Shown: one piece after another, positions 27,218 to 36,098 of the stretch
How positions within the stretch are numbered: position 1 is the first letter of the stretch
How the letters are laid out: each line of letters opens with the position of its first letter
From: Marivita sp046592965
GTDB lineage: Bacteria; Pseudomonadota; Alphaproteobacteria; Rhodobacterales; Rhodobacteraceae
Reading direction: 5' to 3'
Assembly: GCF_046592965.1 (NCBI RefSeq)
Contig: NZ_JBISBV010000001.1
Coordinates: 310,001 to 374,000, forward strand
Length of the DNA stretch: 64,000 nt
Program-made: the position numbers and the translations under genes
The notes under the pieces: generated by a model
The model's input: the letters and a program-made list of their open reading frames with translations, nothing else
Databases searched by the model: none
Told to the model about the DNA's origin: nothing

Positions 27218-28330
27218 ATGTCCGAGACACTTACCACCGACGAACGCGTCAAGGAGATGTCCGGCCTGCGCCGCGCGTTGATCCGCCCAGAGTTGGGCGG
27301 CATCGTCGGCGCGGTAGCGGTGTTCACGTTCTTTTTGCTCTTCGCGTTCGACAGCGGCATGTTCAACGCGCAGGGCGTTTTGAACTGGTCCACCGTGTCC
27401 GCCCAATTCATGATCATTGCAGTCGGCGCCTGCCTGCTGATGATCGCCGGCGAATTCGACCTGTCCGTCGGCTCGATGATCGGCTTCGCAGGCATGATGG
27501 TCGCTATCTTCGGCGTTGTTTTGGGCTGGCCGATGTGGGCCGCCATTCTGATAACATTCGCGATCTGCGTCGCGTTCGGCGCGCTCAACGGCTATATCGT
27601 CGTCAAAACCGGCCTTCCCAGCTTTATCGTCACCTTGGCCACGCTGTTCATCCTTCGTGGCTTTACGATCTTCATTCCCCAGACCATCGAAAGCAAAACC
27701 ATCATCGGTGGCATTCGCGAAGCGGCGGAGGGCGACTGGCTTGCTGCGTTGTTCGGGGCCAAGATCGGGGGGCCGATTTTCCAATGGCTGGGCGACGCGG
27801 GCGTAATCGGCGTGTTCGATCGAGGCAATCGCGCCGGAGAACCTGTGGTTGATGGCATCCCCATGCTCATCATCTGGGCGCTGGTGCTGGTGATCGGTGG
27901 TCATATCGTTCTGACCCGTACACGCTTTGGCAACTGGATCTTTGCGGCCGGTGGCGATGCCCAAGCTGCACGTTACGCCGGTGTTCCGGTCGATGCCGTC
28001 AAAATCAAGATGTTCATGTTCACCGCATTCTGCGCAACGGTGTTTGCGGTTTGCCAGGTAATGGAGTTCGGCTCTGCCGGTGCCGACCGCGGATTGCTCA
28101 AGGAATTCGAGGCGATCATCGCGGTGGTGATTGGCGGCGCTCTGCTGACGGGGGGCTATGGCTCGGTGATCGGAGCCGCGCTGGGTGCGTTGATCTTCGG
28201 GGTCGTGCAACAGGGGCTGTTCTTTGCGAATGTCGAAAGCTCACTGTTCCGCGTGTTTCTCGGGGTTATCCTGCTGCTCGCAGTAATCTTGAACACCTAT
28301 ATCCGCCGCCTGATCACGGGAGAACGTTGA
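27218..28330 (+). CDS. Inositol/ribose-type ABC transporter permease
   Basis: 370 residues, BPD_transp_2 (RbsC-like) with about 9-10 helices. Family signatures AGEFDLSVGSMIGFAGM, TGLPSFIVTLATLFILRG and VIGGALLTGGYGSVIGAALGAL are present. Longer than E. coli RbsC because of an insertion at about residues 160-215. Its stop overlaps the ATPase start (TGATG). Subunit of the importer whose binding protein is at 26196. Confidence 0.92.
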   Translation: MSETLTTDERVKEMSGLRRALIRPELGGIVGAVAVFTFFLLFAFDSGMFNAQGVLNWSTVSAQFMIIAVGACLLMIAGEFDLSVGSMIGFAGMMVAIFGVVLGWPMWAAILITFAICVAFGALNGYIVVKTGLPSFIVTLATLFILRGFTIFIPQTIESKTIIGGIREAAEGDWLAALFGAKIGGPIFQWLGDAGVIGVFDRGNRAGEPVVDGIPMLIIWALVLVIGGHIVLTRTRFGNWIFAAGGDAQAARYAGVPVDAVKIKMFMFTAFCATVFAVCQVMEFGSAGADRGLLKEFEAIIAVVIGGALLTGGYGSVIGAALGALIFGVVQQGLFFANVESSLFRVFLGVILLLAVILNTYIRRLITGER

Positions 28331-29106
28331 TGGACCCGATCATTCAGATGACCGATATCGAAAAGCATTTCGGCTCTGTCATAGCGCTTGCCGGTGTCAC
28401 GATTGATTTTTATCCCGGCGAATGTCACTGCCTTTTGGGCGACAACGGGGCCGGTAAATCGACGTTCATCAAGACAATGTCGGGCGTCCACAAACCCACT
28501 CACGGAGAGATCAAGTTCGAAGGCAAACCGATGCACTTCGACGATCCGCGCGATGCAATCGCTGCCGGGATTGCCACGGTGTATCAGGATCTCGCCATGA
28601 TCCCGCTGATGTCGGTCAGCCGGAATTTCTTCATGGGCAATGAGCCGATCAAGAAGATCGCCGGATTGCCGTTCTTCGATCACGACCATGCCAACGAGGT
28701 CACGATGAAGGAAATGCGGGACATGGGCATCAACCTGCGCGGGCCCGACCAGGCGGTCGGGACGCTGTCTGGTGGTGAGCGCCAAACCGTCGCCATCGCC
28801 CGCGCGGTGCATTTCGGAGCCAAGGTTCTGATCCTCGACGAACCGACATCGGCTTTGGGTGTGCGCCAGACCGCGAACGTGCTGGCGACTGTCGACAAGG
28901 TGCGCAAACAGGGCATTGCGGTGGTCTTCATCACGCACAATGTCCGGCACGCAATGGCCGTCGGAGACAGGTTCACCGTGCTCAATCGTGGCAAGACGTT
29001 CGGCACCGCCAACAAGGGTGAGATCACGCCCGAGGAATTGCAGGACATGATGGCCGGTGGTCAGGAACTGGCTCAACTGGAAGGCTCGCTCGGCGGCACG
29101 GTTTAG
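28330..29106 (+). CDS. Inositol/ribose-type ABC transporter ATP-binding protein
   Basis: 258 residues. One ABC domain with Walker A GDNGAGKST (37-45), signature LSGGERQTVAIARA, Walker B VLILDEPTSALGV and switch histidine FITHNVRHAM. Most RbsA-type ATPases have two fused ABC domains; this is the short single-domain form, expected to work as a dimer. It starts within the permease stop codon. Confidence 0.93.
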   Translation: MDPIIQMTDIEKHFGSVIALAGVTIDFYPGECHCLLGDNGAGKSTFIKTMSGVHKPTHGEIKFEGKPMHFDDPRDAIAAGIATVYQDLAMIPLMSVSRNFFMGNEPIKKIAGLPFFDHDHANEVTMKEMRDMGINLRGPDQAVGTLSGGERQTVAIARAVHFGAKVLILDEPTSALGVRQTANVLATVDKVRKQGIAVVFITHNVRHAMAVGDRFTVLNRGKTFGTANKGEITPEELQDMMAGGQELAQLEGSLGGTV

Positions 29107-29139
29107 GTGTCGTTCTCGAGTTCCTGACTATGGCTCAAT

Positions 29140-29865
29140 TCAAATAAAGCCGTCATAGGCTTGGTAGTTTACCGTATTGGCAACCATGCGGGCCAAAGTC
29201 ACGAGGTCGAAAATAGGCCGTGACAGAGCGTGTTGCAGGGTGTGGGCGTAGGGCGGCAAGTCGGTGCACTCCAGGACGATTGCGCCAATTTCCGGCGCGC
29301 GATCACACAGGGCGCGGCCGGCCGCGATAACCTCATCCGTCACCTTGTCGAGATCCATCGCTGTGCGCTCGTTGCGCAAGATGACGGACGCGAATTCGCT
29401 GGTGTCGTCCAAGCCCTGAATTTCGATCGGGATATCGTTCGCCCCGACGTTTTTCAAATGCTCTTCCGTCAACGCCGACGCCGAAGCGGTCAGAATTCCG
29501 ACAGGTGCAGCTGTCATGTAATAGACCATCGGCACGTGAATCAGCGCCGATACGAAAACCGGTATGGAAACGGCAGCCGCAATGTCTTTCTGGAACAGGG
29601 CAAGAAAGCCGCAGGATCCCGTGATCGCACGCACGCCCTTGTCCTCAAGCCGTCGAGCGGCGGCAATCACACGGTCCTTCATATCTCCGCTCGGGTTATT
29701 CAAAAGCTCCGGCACGGTGATGCCGTCAAGCATTTCGTAGATGACGGAAAACGGCAGGCTTGAGGGGTTCTTGATATGTCCGGGAGGCTTTGGAAAGTAG
29801 CTCTCCAGCGCCAGGACGCCGATTGAGACGCCGCAGATATTTTGTCCGCCTGGATAAGTGACCAT
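29140..29865 (-). CDS. Asp/Glu/hydantoin racemase superfamily protein
   Basis: 241 residues. Two cysteines occur in the expected places: ITGSCGFLALF and VLECTDLPPYA, matching the two-cysteine racemase/isomerase or maleate-isomerase-like fold. The exact reaction is not readable; it may racemise an amino acid or act on a related dicarboxylate. It starts 13 bases downstream of a DadA-like oxidase gene in an operon with a TAXI-TRAP transporter, which fits processing of an imported D- or N-substituted amino acid. Confidence 0.75.
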   Translation of the reverse strand: MVTYPGGQNICGVSIGVLALESYFPKPPGHIKNPSSLPFSVIYEMLDGITVPELLNNPSGDMKDRVIAAARRLEDKGVRAITGSCGFLALFQKDIAAAVSIPVFVSALIHVPMVYYMTAAPVGILTASASALTEEHLKNVGANDIPIEIQGLDDTSEFASVILRNERTAMDLDKVTDEVIAAGRALCDRAPEIGAIVLECTDLPPYAHTLQHALSRPIFDLVTLARMVANTVNYQAYDGFI

Positions 29866-29878
29866 CTTGGGCCTTCTT

Positions 29879-31117
29879 TCAAAATCGGTTTGGACGATAG
29901 GGCGAAAGGTCGATGTTGGGGCGTCCGCCAGCGGCGAGTTCTGCCACGATCCGTCCGGTTTTCGGCGCCATCATCAGCCCGTAGTGGCTGTGCCCGAAGG
30001 CGGCGATAAGATCTGGAAACCCGTCGAATTCGCCGATGCAGGGCAGGCTGTCGGGCAGGCTTGGGCGCTGTCCGGACCATTTGGTGAAGGCGTTTGCGTT
30101 CAGGTCTGGCGAGAGTTTCCCGGCAAGTGTGACGAGCCCCGCAAGGCGTTTTTCGTTGATCGGCGAATCAAGCCCGGCGAATTCGGCAGTGCCGGCAACG
30201 CGCAAGCCGTCCTCCATGGAGGAGGCGACGAACTTCATGTCCACATCCATGATCGAATTGTTGAGAGTGATGCCCGGCTCGGTAAACGTCACGTGATAGC
30301 CGCGTTCGGATTGCAGCGGAACCTTGATGCCAAGCGGCCGCAGTAGTTCCGCGGACCAGACACCCATCGCCATGACAAGCTTGGATGCGGTGTGCTCGCC
30401 ATCGTCGGTCACATAACGCCAGCCGCCAGCTTCCATCGGTTGAATACCGTGGACGGTCGCGCTTGAAAAAACGCCGCCCAAGTCTTTGAACTTGTCAAAG
30501 AGAACCTCGCCGATCCGCCCCGGAGCCAGCGCGCGGGCCTGTCCCTTGATCACGATGGCGGCCTCGAACTCTTCGGATAGGGCGGGCTCGATCTCGCGCA
30601 ATGTATTGCCGTCGACGCGCTCGAGATCCGCTCCGGCGGCACGGCGTAATTCGTTGTCGAACGAGTCGAGCCGCGCCGCGTTTCCATCGCGGAAGGCATG
30701 GATGTAACAACTGTCGCGGATCAGACTTTCATGCCCCGTTCCGGCCAGATGGTGACGGTAGAGAGAGATGCAGTCATGGTTGAGCGTGTCCATCGCCGCT
30801 GAAATCTCGCGCACCCGCTCTCTCTTTCCCTGCGCCAGAAAGCGCAGCCCCCAGCCAGTCAGCTGCGGCAGGTAGGACGGCTTGATCGACACTGGCCCGA
30901 GGGGATCCATCAACCAGCCGGGAATCTTCTTCCACACACCGGGCATGGATTGCGGGACGATCGACCAAGGTGAAATAACACCCGCATTCCCGAAAGACGT
31001 GGCCTGCCCCGGATCTCCCCTGTCGACAAGACGGACGTTAAGCCCGCGTTCGATCAGCGAGAGAGCGGTGCATATACCGACAATCCCCGCGCCCAGGACA
31101 GTGACATCGCGTTCCAT
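29879..31117 (-). CDS. FAD-dependent D-amino-acid dehydrogenase-like oxidoreductase
   Basis: 412 residues, DAO superfamily. FAD-binding motif VTVLGAGIVGICTALSLIERG at the N-terminus, substrate-domain SERGYHVTF, and the C-terminal FAD contact AFGHSHYGLMMAPKTG. The best match by eye is DadA (D-amino acid to 2-oxo acid plus ammonia). The start at 31117 gives the standard N-terminus 4 bases after the TRAP permease stop. The substrate is probably what the TRAP system imports. Confidence 0.85.
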   Translation of the reverse strand: MERDVTVLGAGIVGICTALSLIERGLNVRLVDRGDPGQATSFGNAGVISPWSIVPQSMPGVWKKIPGWLMDPLGPVSIKPSYLPQLTGWGLRFLAQGKRERVREISAAMDTLNHDCISLYRHHLAGTGHESLIRDSCYIHAFRDGNAARLDSFDNELRRAAGADLERVDGNTLREIEPALSEEFEAAIVIKGQARALAPGRIGEVLFDKFKDLGGVFSSATVHGIQPMEAGGWRYVTDDGEHTASKLVMAMGVWSAELLRPLGIKVPLQSERGYHVTFTEPGITLNNSIMDVDMKFVASSMEDGLRVAGTAEFAGLDSPINEKRLAGLVTLAGKLSPDLNANAFTKWSGQRPSLPDSLPCIGEFDGFPDLIAAFGHSHYGLMMAPKTGRIVAELAAGGRPNIDLSPYRPNRF

Positions 31118-31121
31118 TGCC

Positions 31122-33335
31122 TCAGGCCACCTTCTCAAGGCGCTTGCGCTGAACCACCTGACTGATGATCGCGGGGGCCGCAATGATGAGTGCCGTCAGA
31201 TCGGCTTGCAGGGATGGCGCTATGAACACCAGTCCGGCAAGAGCCATCAGCCAGCGGTAGATCGCACCCATCGGCACCAGCCAGTATCCGACGACCGCAG
31301 CCGAGAGAGCGATGACTCCGGCGATGCAACTTGCCGCCGTGTACGTGAATTGCCAAAAATCGAACCCTGTCGAGGACACGAACAGCAGCACCGGCGCATA
31401 GACAAACGCCATCGGGGCCACCACCTTGCCAAGGCCAAGCGTGAAAGCCGACATGCCGGTGCGAAACGGGTTGGACCCTGCAATCGCCGCCGCGGCATAG
31501 GCCGAGGTGCAGACCGGCGGTGTGATCTCGGCGACCACGCCGTAATAGAGCACGAACATATGGCTGGCGATGGGCGGGATGCCAAGTTGCGCCAGAGCCG
31601 GCTGCGCGACCGAAACCAGCATGATGTAGAGCGCGGTGGTCGGCACACCCGCGCCCATCAGGATGCAGGCCAGAGCGATGAAGACGAGGCTGATGAAAAG
31701 CGTGAGATCCGCAATCGAGAACAGCTCCCAACTACCGACGGTGAAAAGCCAGTGCAGATCGGTGCCAAGGTTCGACGCGGCCTGCGTGACCATGAAGCCG
31801 ATGCGAAAGCCGATGCCGGTGGTGTTGATGACACCGATCACGATGCCGACGGCAGCAGCGGCAGCGCCGACAGCCAGGGCATACTTGACGCCCGTTTCGA
31901 AGGTATCGGCCATCTCCTTGATCGTGGTGCGCTGCTGAGGATTGAACGATGCGATCACGGCGCCTGCGATCAGGATGGCAGACATGCTCAAATCGAACCC
32001 ACCACCCAGATATTTCCAAATGACAAAGGCGATGAACGCCGCGGCATAGGCCAGCGTCACGGGATTCCTGATGCGCGACATACCGGCGATAATCGACAAC
32101 GAGATGCCGCAGAATGCCGACATATAGGGTGTGTACCCTGAAAAAAGCACCACGAGCAGACCGATCAGCGGCACGATGTTCGCCCAGCCACTGGTCCAGA
32201 CGGCCTTGAGCCTCGGCAGTTGATCCGCAGGCAGACCGCGAAGATCGAGACGCCGCGCCATGAGGTGCACTACGGAAAAGACACCGACATAGTGCAAAAG
32301 CGCGGGAAAGATCGCGGCGATGACGATGGTGGTATAGGGGAGTTCGAGAAACTCGGCCATGATGAAGGCGGCGGCGCCCATGATCGGAGGTGTGATCTGA
32401 CCCCCCGCCGAAGCCGCCGCCTCGACGCCGCCTGCGAAATGGCCGGGATAGCCCAAGCGTTTCATGTTGGGAATCGTCAGTGCGCCGGTGGAGACCGTGT
32501 TGGCCACCGAGGAGCCGGAGATCGTGCCGAAGAAGGCCGAAGACACAACCGATACTTTCGCCGGCCCGCCGGTATAGCGCCCAGCGAGAATGGTGGCGTT
32601 GTCGATGAAGAGCTGACCCAGCCCCGTGCGCTGGGCGATCACGCCAAACAGGACAAAGTGAAAGACGATGGTCGAAACGACCCAAAGCGTGACGCCGAAG
32701 ATGCCCTCTTGCGGGAAGTACATCGAGCCAATGAAAGTCTTGAAATTTACGCCCGGATGCTGAAGCAGACCGGGAAAGATGGGTCCAAACAGTGCGTAGG
32801 AGATGAAAACGCAGATGATCAGGGGCAAAATCCAGCCCAGTGTGCGCCGTGCAATATCCAGAACGAGGACGATCAGGATGCAGCCGAACACCAGATCGTA
32901 GGTGTTTGGATTGCCCATGCGGAACGTCTGTTCCTCGATCCCGAGCCATTCGATGCCGCGCCAGGCGAGCCCAAGATAGAGCGCCGAGGCAGTGCCGAGG
33001 ATCATCAGAAGAATATCTGTGTAAGGCACTCCACCAAGACGAAACCTGCTTTCCCTAAGCTCGAAAGCCGACGATGTCTTGAACATCGGAAACAGAGCGT
33101 AGGTCAGAATGAACAGGCCCGACAGATGCCAGCCCATGTGCCAGTAATCGGTTGGCAACGCCAAACCTGCCGTCAGGTAATGATAGGTTGCGAAGGCGAG
33201 CGCGACGTAGCGAAGGAACTTGGCCATTCCGGGAGCGATCTGGCGCGTCGCTGCCCCTTCGTCGTACTTTTTTTCGATCTCCGCCAGGTCTTCGGCGGAA
33301 AGACCACGCGCCTCGTGCTCGGCTGTGTTCGTCAT
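31122..33335 (-). CDS. TRAP transporter fused permease (4TM/12TM)
   Basis: 737 residues. An N-terminal cytoplasmic stretch precedes a DctQ-like small-subunit region, followed by a DctM-like large subunit containing the signature SSVANTVSTGALTIPNMKRLGYP and GGQITPPIMGAAAFIMAEFLELPY. About 16-18 helices in total. Fused TRAP permeases of this kind work with TAXI binding proteins; the partner is the adjacent upstream gene. Sodium-driven, high-affinity uptake is the expected function. Confidence 0.94.
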   Translation of the reverse strand: MTNTAEHEARGLSAEDLAEIEKKYDEGAATRQIAPGMAKFLRYVALAFATYHYLTAGLALPTDYWHMGWHLSGLFILTYALFPMFKTSSAFELRESRFRLGGVPYTDILLMILGTASALYLGLAWRGIEWLGIEEQTFRMGNPNTYDLVFGCILIVLVLDIARRTLGWILPLIICVFISYALFGPIFPGLLQHPGVNFKTFIGSMYFPQEGIFGVTLWVVSTIVFHFVLFGVIAQRTGLGQLFIDNATILAGRYTGGPAKVSVVSSAFFGTISGSSVANTVSTGALTIPNMKRLGYPGHFAGGVEAAASAGGQITPPIMGAAAFIMAEFLELPYTTIVIAAIFPALLHYVGVFSVVHLMARRLDLRGLPADQLPRLKAVWTSGWANIVPLIGLLVVLFSGYTPYMSAFCGISLSIIAGMSRIRNPVTLAYAAAFIAFVIWKYLGGGFDLSMSAILIAGAVIASFNPQQRTTIKEMADTFETGVKYALAVGAAAAAVGIVIGVINTTGIGFRIGFMVTQAASNLGTDLHWLFTVGSWELFSIADLTLFISLVFIALACILMGAGVPTTALYIMLVSVAQPALAQLGIPPIASHMFVLYYGVVAEITPPVCTSAYAAAAIAGSNPFRTGMSAFTLGLGKVVAPMAFVYAPVLLFVSSTGFDFWQFTYTAASCIAGVIALSAAVVGYWLVPMGAIYRWLMALAGLVFIAPSLQADLTALIIAAPAIISQVVQRKRLEKVA

Positions 33336-33371
33336 TGTCCGCTCTTTCGCAATATTCAGATATTGGATCGG

Positions 33372-33402
33372 CGGGCGACTGACAGATCATGCCTGTCGCC
33401 CG
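33372..33402 (-). terminator. Intercistronic hairpin between TAXI binding protein and TRAP permease
   Basis: On the minus strand CGGGCGAC (33402-33395) pairs with GTCGCCCG (33379-33372) across a 15-base loop. It lies in the gap between the binding-protein stop and the permease start. There is no clear U-tract. Same arrangement as the hairpins after the other four binding-protein genes. Confidence 0.55.
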
Positions 33403-33431
33403 GTTTCGATCTGCGCGCAAAGGCCGGGCGC

Positions 33432-34442
33432 TTATTTCAGCAGGCCGGCTTCCTTGTAGAACTTCTCTGCACCCGGATGCAGCGGCACGCCGAGCGACGC
33501 GACGCCGTCAAGCGCGGTTTCCGGTGTGATCTGTTTGCCCTTGGCGTGTCCGTTGTCCAGAAGCGTGCGGGTATTGTCGTTCCATAGCGCCTTGGTGATG
33601 CCGTAGACCAGCTCTTCGCTGAGATCCGACGAAACGATCAAGAGTGCGGATACGGCTGGGGTGTTCACCTCGTAATCCACGCCGCTGTAGACGTTCGCCG
33701 GGATCTTGGACGGAATGTAGGCCGGAACGATTTCATTGATCGTGGCAAGGTCTTCATCGCTGAAGCTGTGCAACTCCATTCCCTTGGTGGTGGAAAGTTG
33801 CACCATTGCCGACACGGGCCAGCCAGCGGCATAGAAATATGCGTCGATCTGACCGTCGGCCAGTCGCTCTGCGGACTGGCTGTTGTTCAACTCGGCCTCG
33901 TCGATATTGTCGCGCGTGACGCCCCAGTGTTCAAGCATTTGAAGTACTGCGACCTGTGTACCCGATCCGGCCTGCGCGATGCCGACGCGCTTGCCCTTCA
34001 GATCGGCCAAGCTGTCGATTGACGCGCCATCGGGTAGGACAAGATGCAAATCTTCTGGGTAGAGATTGGCAACAATGCGCAGTTTCTCATGCGGTTTGCC
34101 GTCGAATTTTCCCTCACCCAGATACATCGAGCGCGTCACGTCCGCCGCGGCCATTCCGGCCTCGAGCTCTCCATTCTGAACCGCGGTGTTGTTGAACACC
34201 GACGCGGTGGTGGATTGCGCGATAGCGATCAGGCCGGGCACGCCGCATTGGCCGCCCTCATCGCATGGCCGCGATCCCGGAGGGGCGGAAATGCCGTTTG
34301 CGATGGTGCCGCCAATGGGGAAGTAGGTGCCCCCCGCAGACCCTGTACCGATGCGGAAAAAGGTTGGATCTTGAGCCATCGCCATACCGGCGGTCAACGC
34401 CGTGGCGAATGCCGCTGCAGTGATTTTTGTCAGGACGCTCAT
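33432..34442 (-). CDS. TAXI-family TRAP transporter solute-binding protein
   Basis: 336 residues. Signal peptide MSVLTKITAAAFATALTAGM with cleavage at AMAQ. TAXI hallmark FFRIGTGSAGGTYFPIGGTIANGI and the later GKRVGIAQAGSGTQVAVLQML. Contains a cysteine pair in PCDEGGQCGVPG, common in this family. TAXI proteins are often linked to glutamate or related acids; the ligand here is not readable. First gene of the operon with the fused permease, DadA-like oxidase and racemase-like gene; divergent from a LysR regulator. Confidence 0.93.
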   Translation of the reverse strand: MSVLTKITAAAFATALTAGMAMAQDPTFFRIGTGSAGGTYFPIGGTIANGISAPPGSRPCDEGGQCGVPGLIAIAQSTTASVFNNTAVQNGELEAGMAAADVTRSMYLGEGKFDGKPHEKLRIVANLYPEDLHLVLPDGASIDSLADLKGKRVGIAQAGSGTQVAVLQMLEHWGVTRDNIDEAELNNSQSAERLADGQIDAYFYAAGWPVSAMVQLSTTKGMELHSFSDEDLATINEIVPAYIPSKIPANVYSGVDYEVNTPAVSALLIVSSDLSEELVYGITKALWNDNTRTLLDNGHAKGKQITPETALDGVASLGVPLHPGAEKFYKEAGLLK

Positions 34443-34588
34443 GTTTTTATCTCCCTGTTTTAGGCAAGGCTCCGGGGAGCCTTCAAACTCAGTTTAGTTG
34501 AGCACAAGGTAATCTAGACGGTATCTTCCTGATAAAAGCAAATTTGAAATTTCTATGTTTTCCATAATTGATCTTATATGTATCGCTT

Positions 34589-35539
34589 ATGAACTTGCAG
34601 CAGTTGGCGGTCTTCCGCGAGATTATGAACACCGGCTCGATGAGTGCCGCCGCACGCAATCTGAACCGGACCCAACCCGCGATCAGCGCGGCGTTGAAAT
34701 CTCTCGAAGCCTCGCTTGGCATGGATTTGTTCTATCGCGAGGGGCGTCGCCTCGTGCCGGTTCCCGAGGCGTATTATTTTCTCTCCGAAGCGGCTGGAAT
34801 TCTGGATCGTCTGTCTGCCACGCTGTCGAACATGGAGGGTTTGCGAAACCGCACGAGCGGCGCGCTTCGCATCGTCGCCATGCCCGGCCCCTCGGCCTAT
34901 CTGCTGCCTGATTTCGTAAGCCGCTTTACCCGCGATAAGCCCGACATCCGGATTACCCTGGCAACGCGCAGTTCACCGCAGGTCCTGAACCTGATTGCAG
35001 CGCAGAACTTCGATGTGGGATTTGGCGACCTGAGCCTGAAGGGAAGCATTGCCGAAGACCTCGGAAACGAGCTCTTCGAGACGATCACTTTGACCCACGA
35101 TTGTGTTTGCGCCCTGCCGGCCAGCCACCCGTTGGCGGCGCAGGATGTCGTCACCGCAAAAGACCTTGACGGCCAACCGATGGGTGCGCTGCAACCGGGC
35201 CACAATACGGTGAGCGACACGCAAGCCGCTTTCGATCAGTGCCGGGCAACGTTAAACGTTTGCGTCGATGCGCAGTATTTCATGCCGCTGCTGCACTTCG
35301 TCGAGGCACGTCAGGTTTGCGCTATCATTGACCCTCTGAGCGCCCAGACTTATTGCCTTCAACATCCTAATGAACGCACGATCAGGTTCGTCCGGTTTGA
35401 ACCGTCGGTGCGATTTGAATATTCTCTGATTACACCAAGACGACGCCCGCAATCCCTTCTCGCGAAAGATTTCGCAGGGCAATGGTTGAATTACGTCAAT
35501 GACATTCTCGCCGCGACCGATACGATCTGCTCCGGGTAG
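34589..35539 (+). CDS. LysR-family transcriptional regulator
   Basis: 316 residues. N-terminal helix-turn-helix NLQQLAVFREIMNTGSMSAA then LNRTQPAISAALKSLEASLG, followed by a PBP2-like effector domain. The ATG at 34589 is preferred; the frame opens from TTG at 34568 but the standard N-terminus begins MNLQQ. Divergent from the TAXI gene across about 150 AT-richer bases, so it probably controls the TRAP/DadA operon. Convergent with soxG, with one base between the stops. Confidence 0.9.
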   Translation: MNLQQLAVFREIMNTGSMSAAARNLNRTQPAISAALKSLEASLGMDLFYREGRRLVPVPEAYYFLSEAAGILDRLSATLSNMEGLRNRTSGALRIVAMPGPSAYLLPDFVSRFTRDKPDIRITLATRSSPQVLNLIAAQNFDVGFGDLSLKGSIAEDLGNELFETITLTHDCVCALPASHPLAAQDVVTAKDLDGQPMGALQPGHNTVSDTQAAFDQCRATLNVCVDAQYFMPLLHFVEARQVCAIIDPLSAQTYCLQHPNERTIRFVRFEPSVRFEYSLITPRRRPQSLLAKDFAGQWLNYVNDILAATDTICSG

Positions 35540-35540
35540 G

Positions 35541-36098
35541 TCAGGTGTCGAGCCGTTTGGCGGCGATGCTGAGTTCACGCCAGAGTGCCTCCGCCAAAGA
35601 TCTGAGCCCCATGACCGTGAGATGATCATCAGCGCGTCGAACAAGAAATACGGTCATATGCTTCAGTCCGGTCCGTGTGGCGCAGCCGGGACACAACAGC
35701 GTCGGGTCAAGGTTAACGAGCTTGGACATCAATGCCGCAATCAAATCCGCGCCGGTGTTCGACACTATGTCGAGGACGACGAAACCGTCGGTCTGCTCGG
35801 TCACCGCGCAACCGGGTGCCTCTTGTTTGACAGCGGCGGCAAAGTCGGCGGCTTCAGTCTCTGCGCGTCCGATCAACCATTGATTACTTCCGATCCAGAG
35901 CGCGACCGCATCGCCACTGAAAGTCGCTGTCCCGGCTGAGGGCAGGGTCATGCCGAACGGTTGAGGCGCGCTTCGATCTCGCAGTACGGCCAAGGACGCC
36001 AGAGCAAGATCGACATTTTCACTGATCGTGAGAGCGCCGAAGGTTTCGCGGCGCGGCGTTCGCCCACCAAAGGCGGAATTCGGAAGCAAATCAGTCAC
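35541..36098 (-). CDS. soxG: Sarcosine oxidase gamma subunit
   Basis: 185 residues from GTG at 36098, which has a strong AAGGAGG site 8 bases upstream and overlaps the soxA stop by 8 bases. SoxG-like segments include VALWIGSNQWLIG, DIVSNTGADLIAALMSKLV and FLVRRADDHLTVMGLRSLAEALW. Small structural subunit of heterotetrameric sarcosine oxidase, related to folate-binding GcvT-like proteins. Last gene of soxBDAG. Confidence 0.85.
   Translation of the reverse strand: MTDLLPNSAFGGRTPRRETFGALTISENVDLALASLAVLRDRSAPQPFGMTLPSAGTATFSGDAVALWIGSNQWLIGRAETEAADFAAAVKQEAPGCAVTEQTDGFVVLDIVSNTGADLIAALMSKLVNLDPTLLCPGCATRTGLKHMTVFLVRRADDHLTVMGLRSLAEALWRELSIAAKRLDT

Noticed and set aside
30882..33587. Long plus-strand frames of 419 and 455 codons
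   Set aside because: Antisense to the DadA-like gene and the fused TRAP permease; His/Arg/Asp-rich shadow translations with no motifs.
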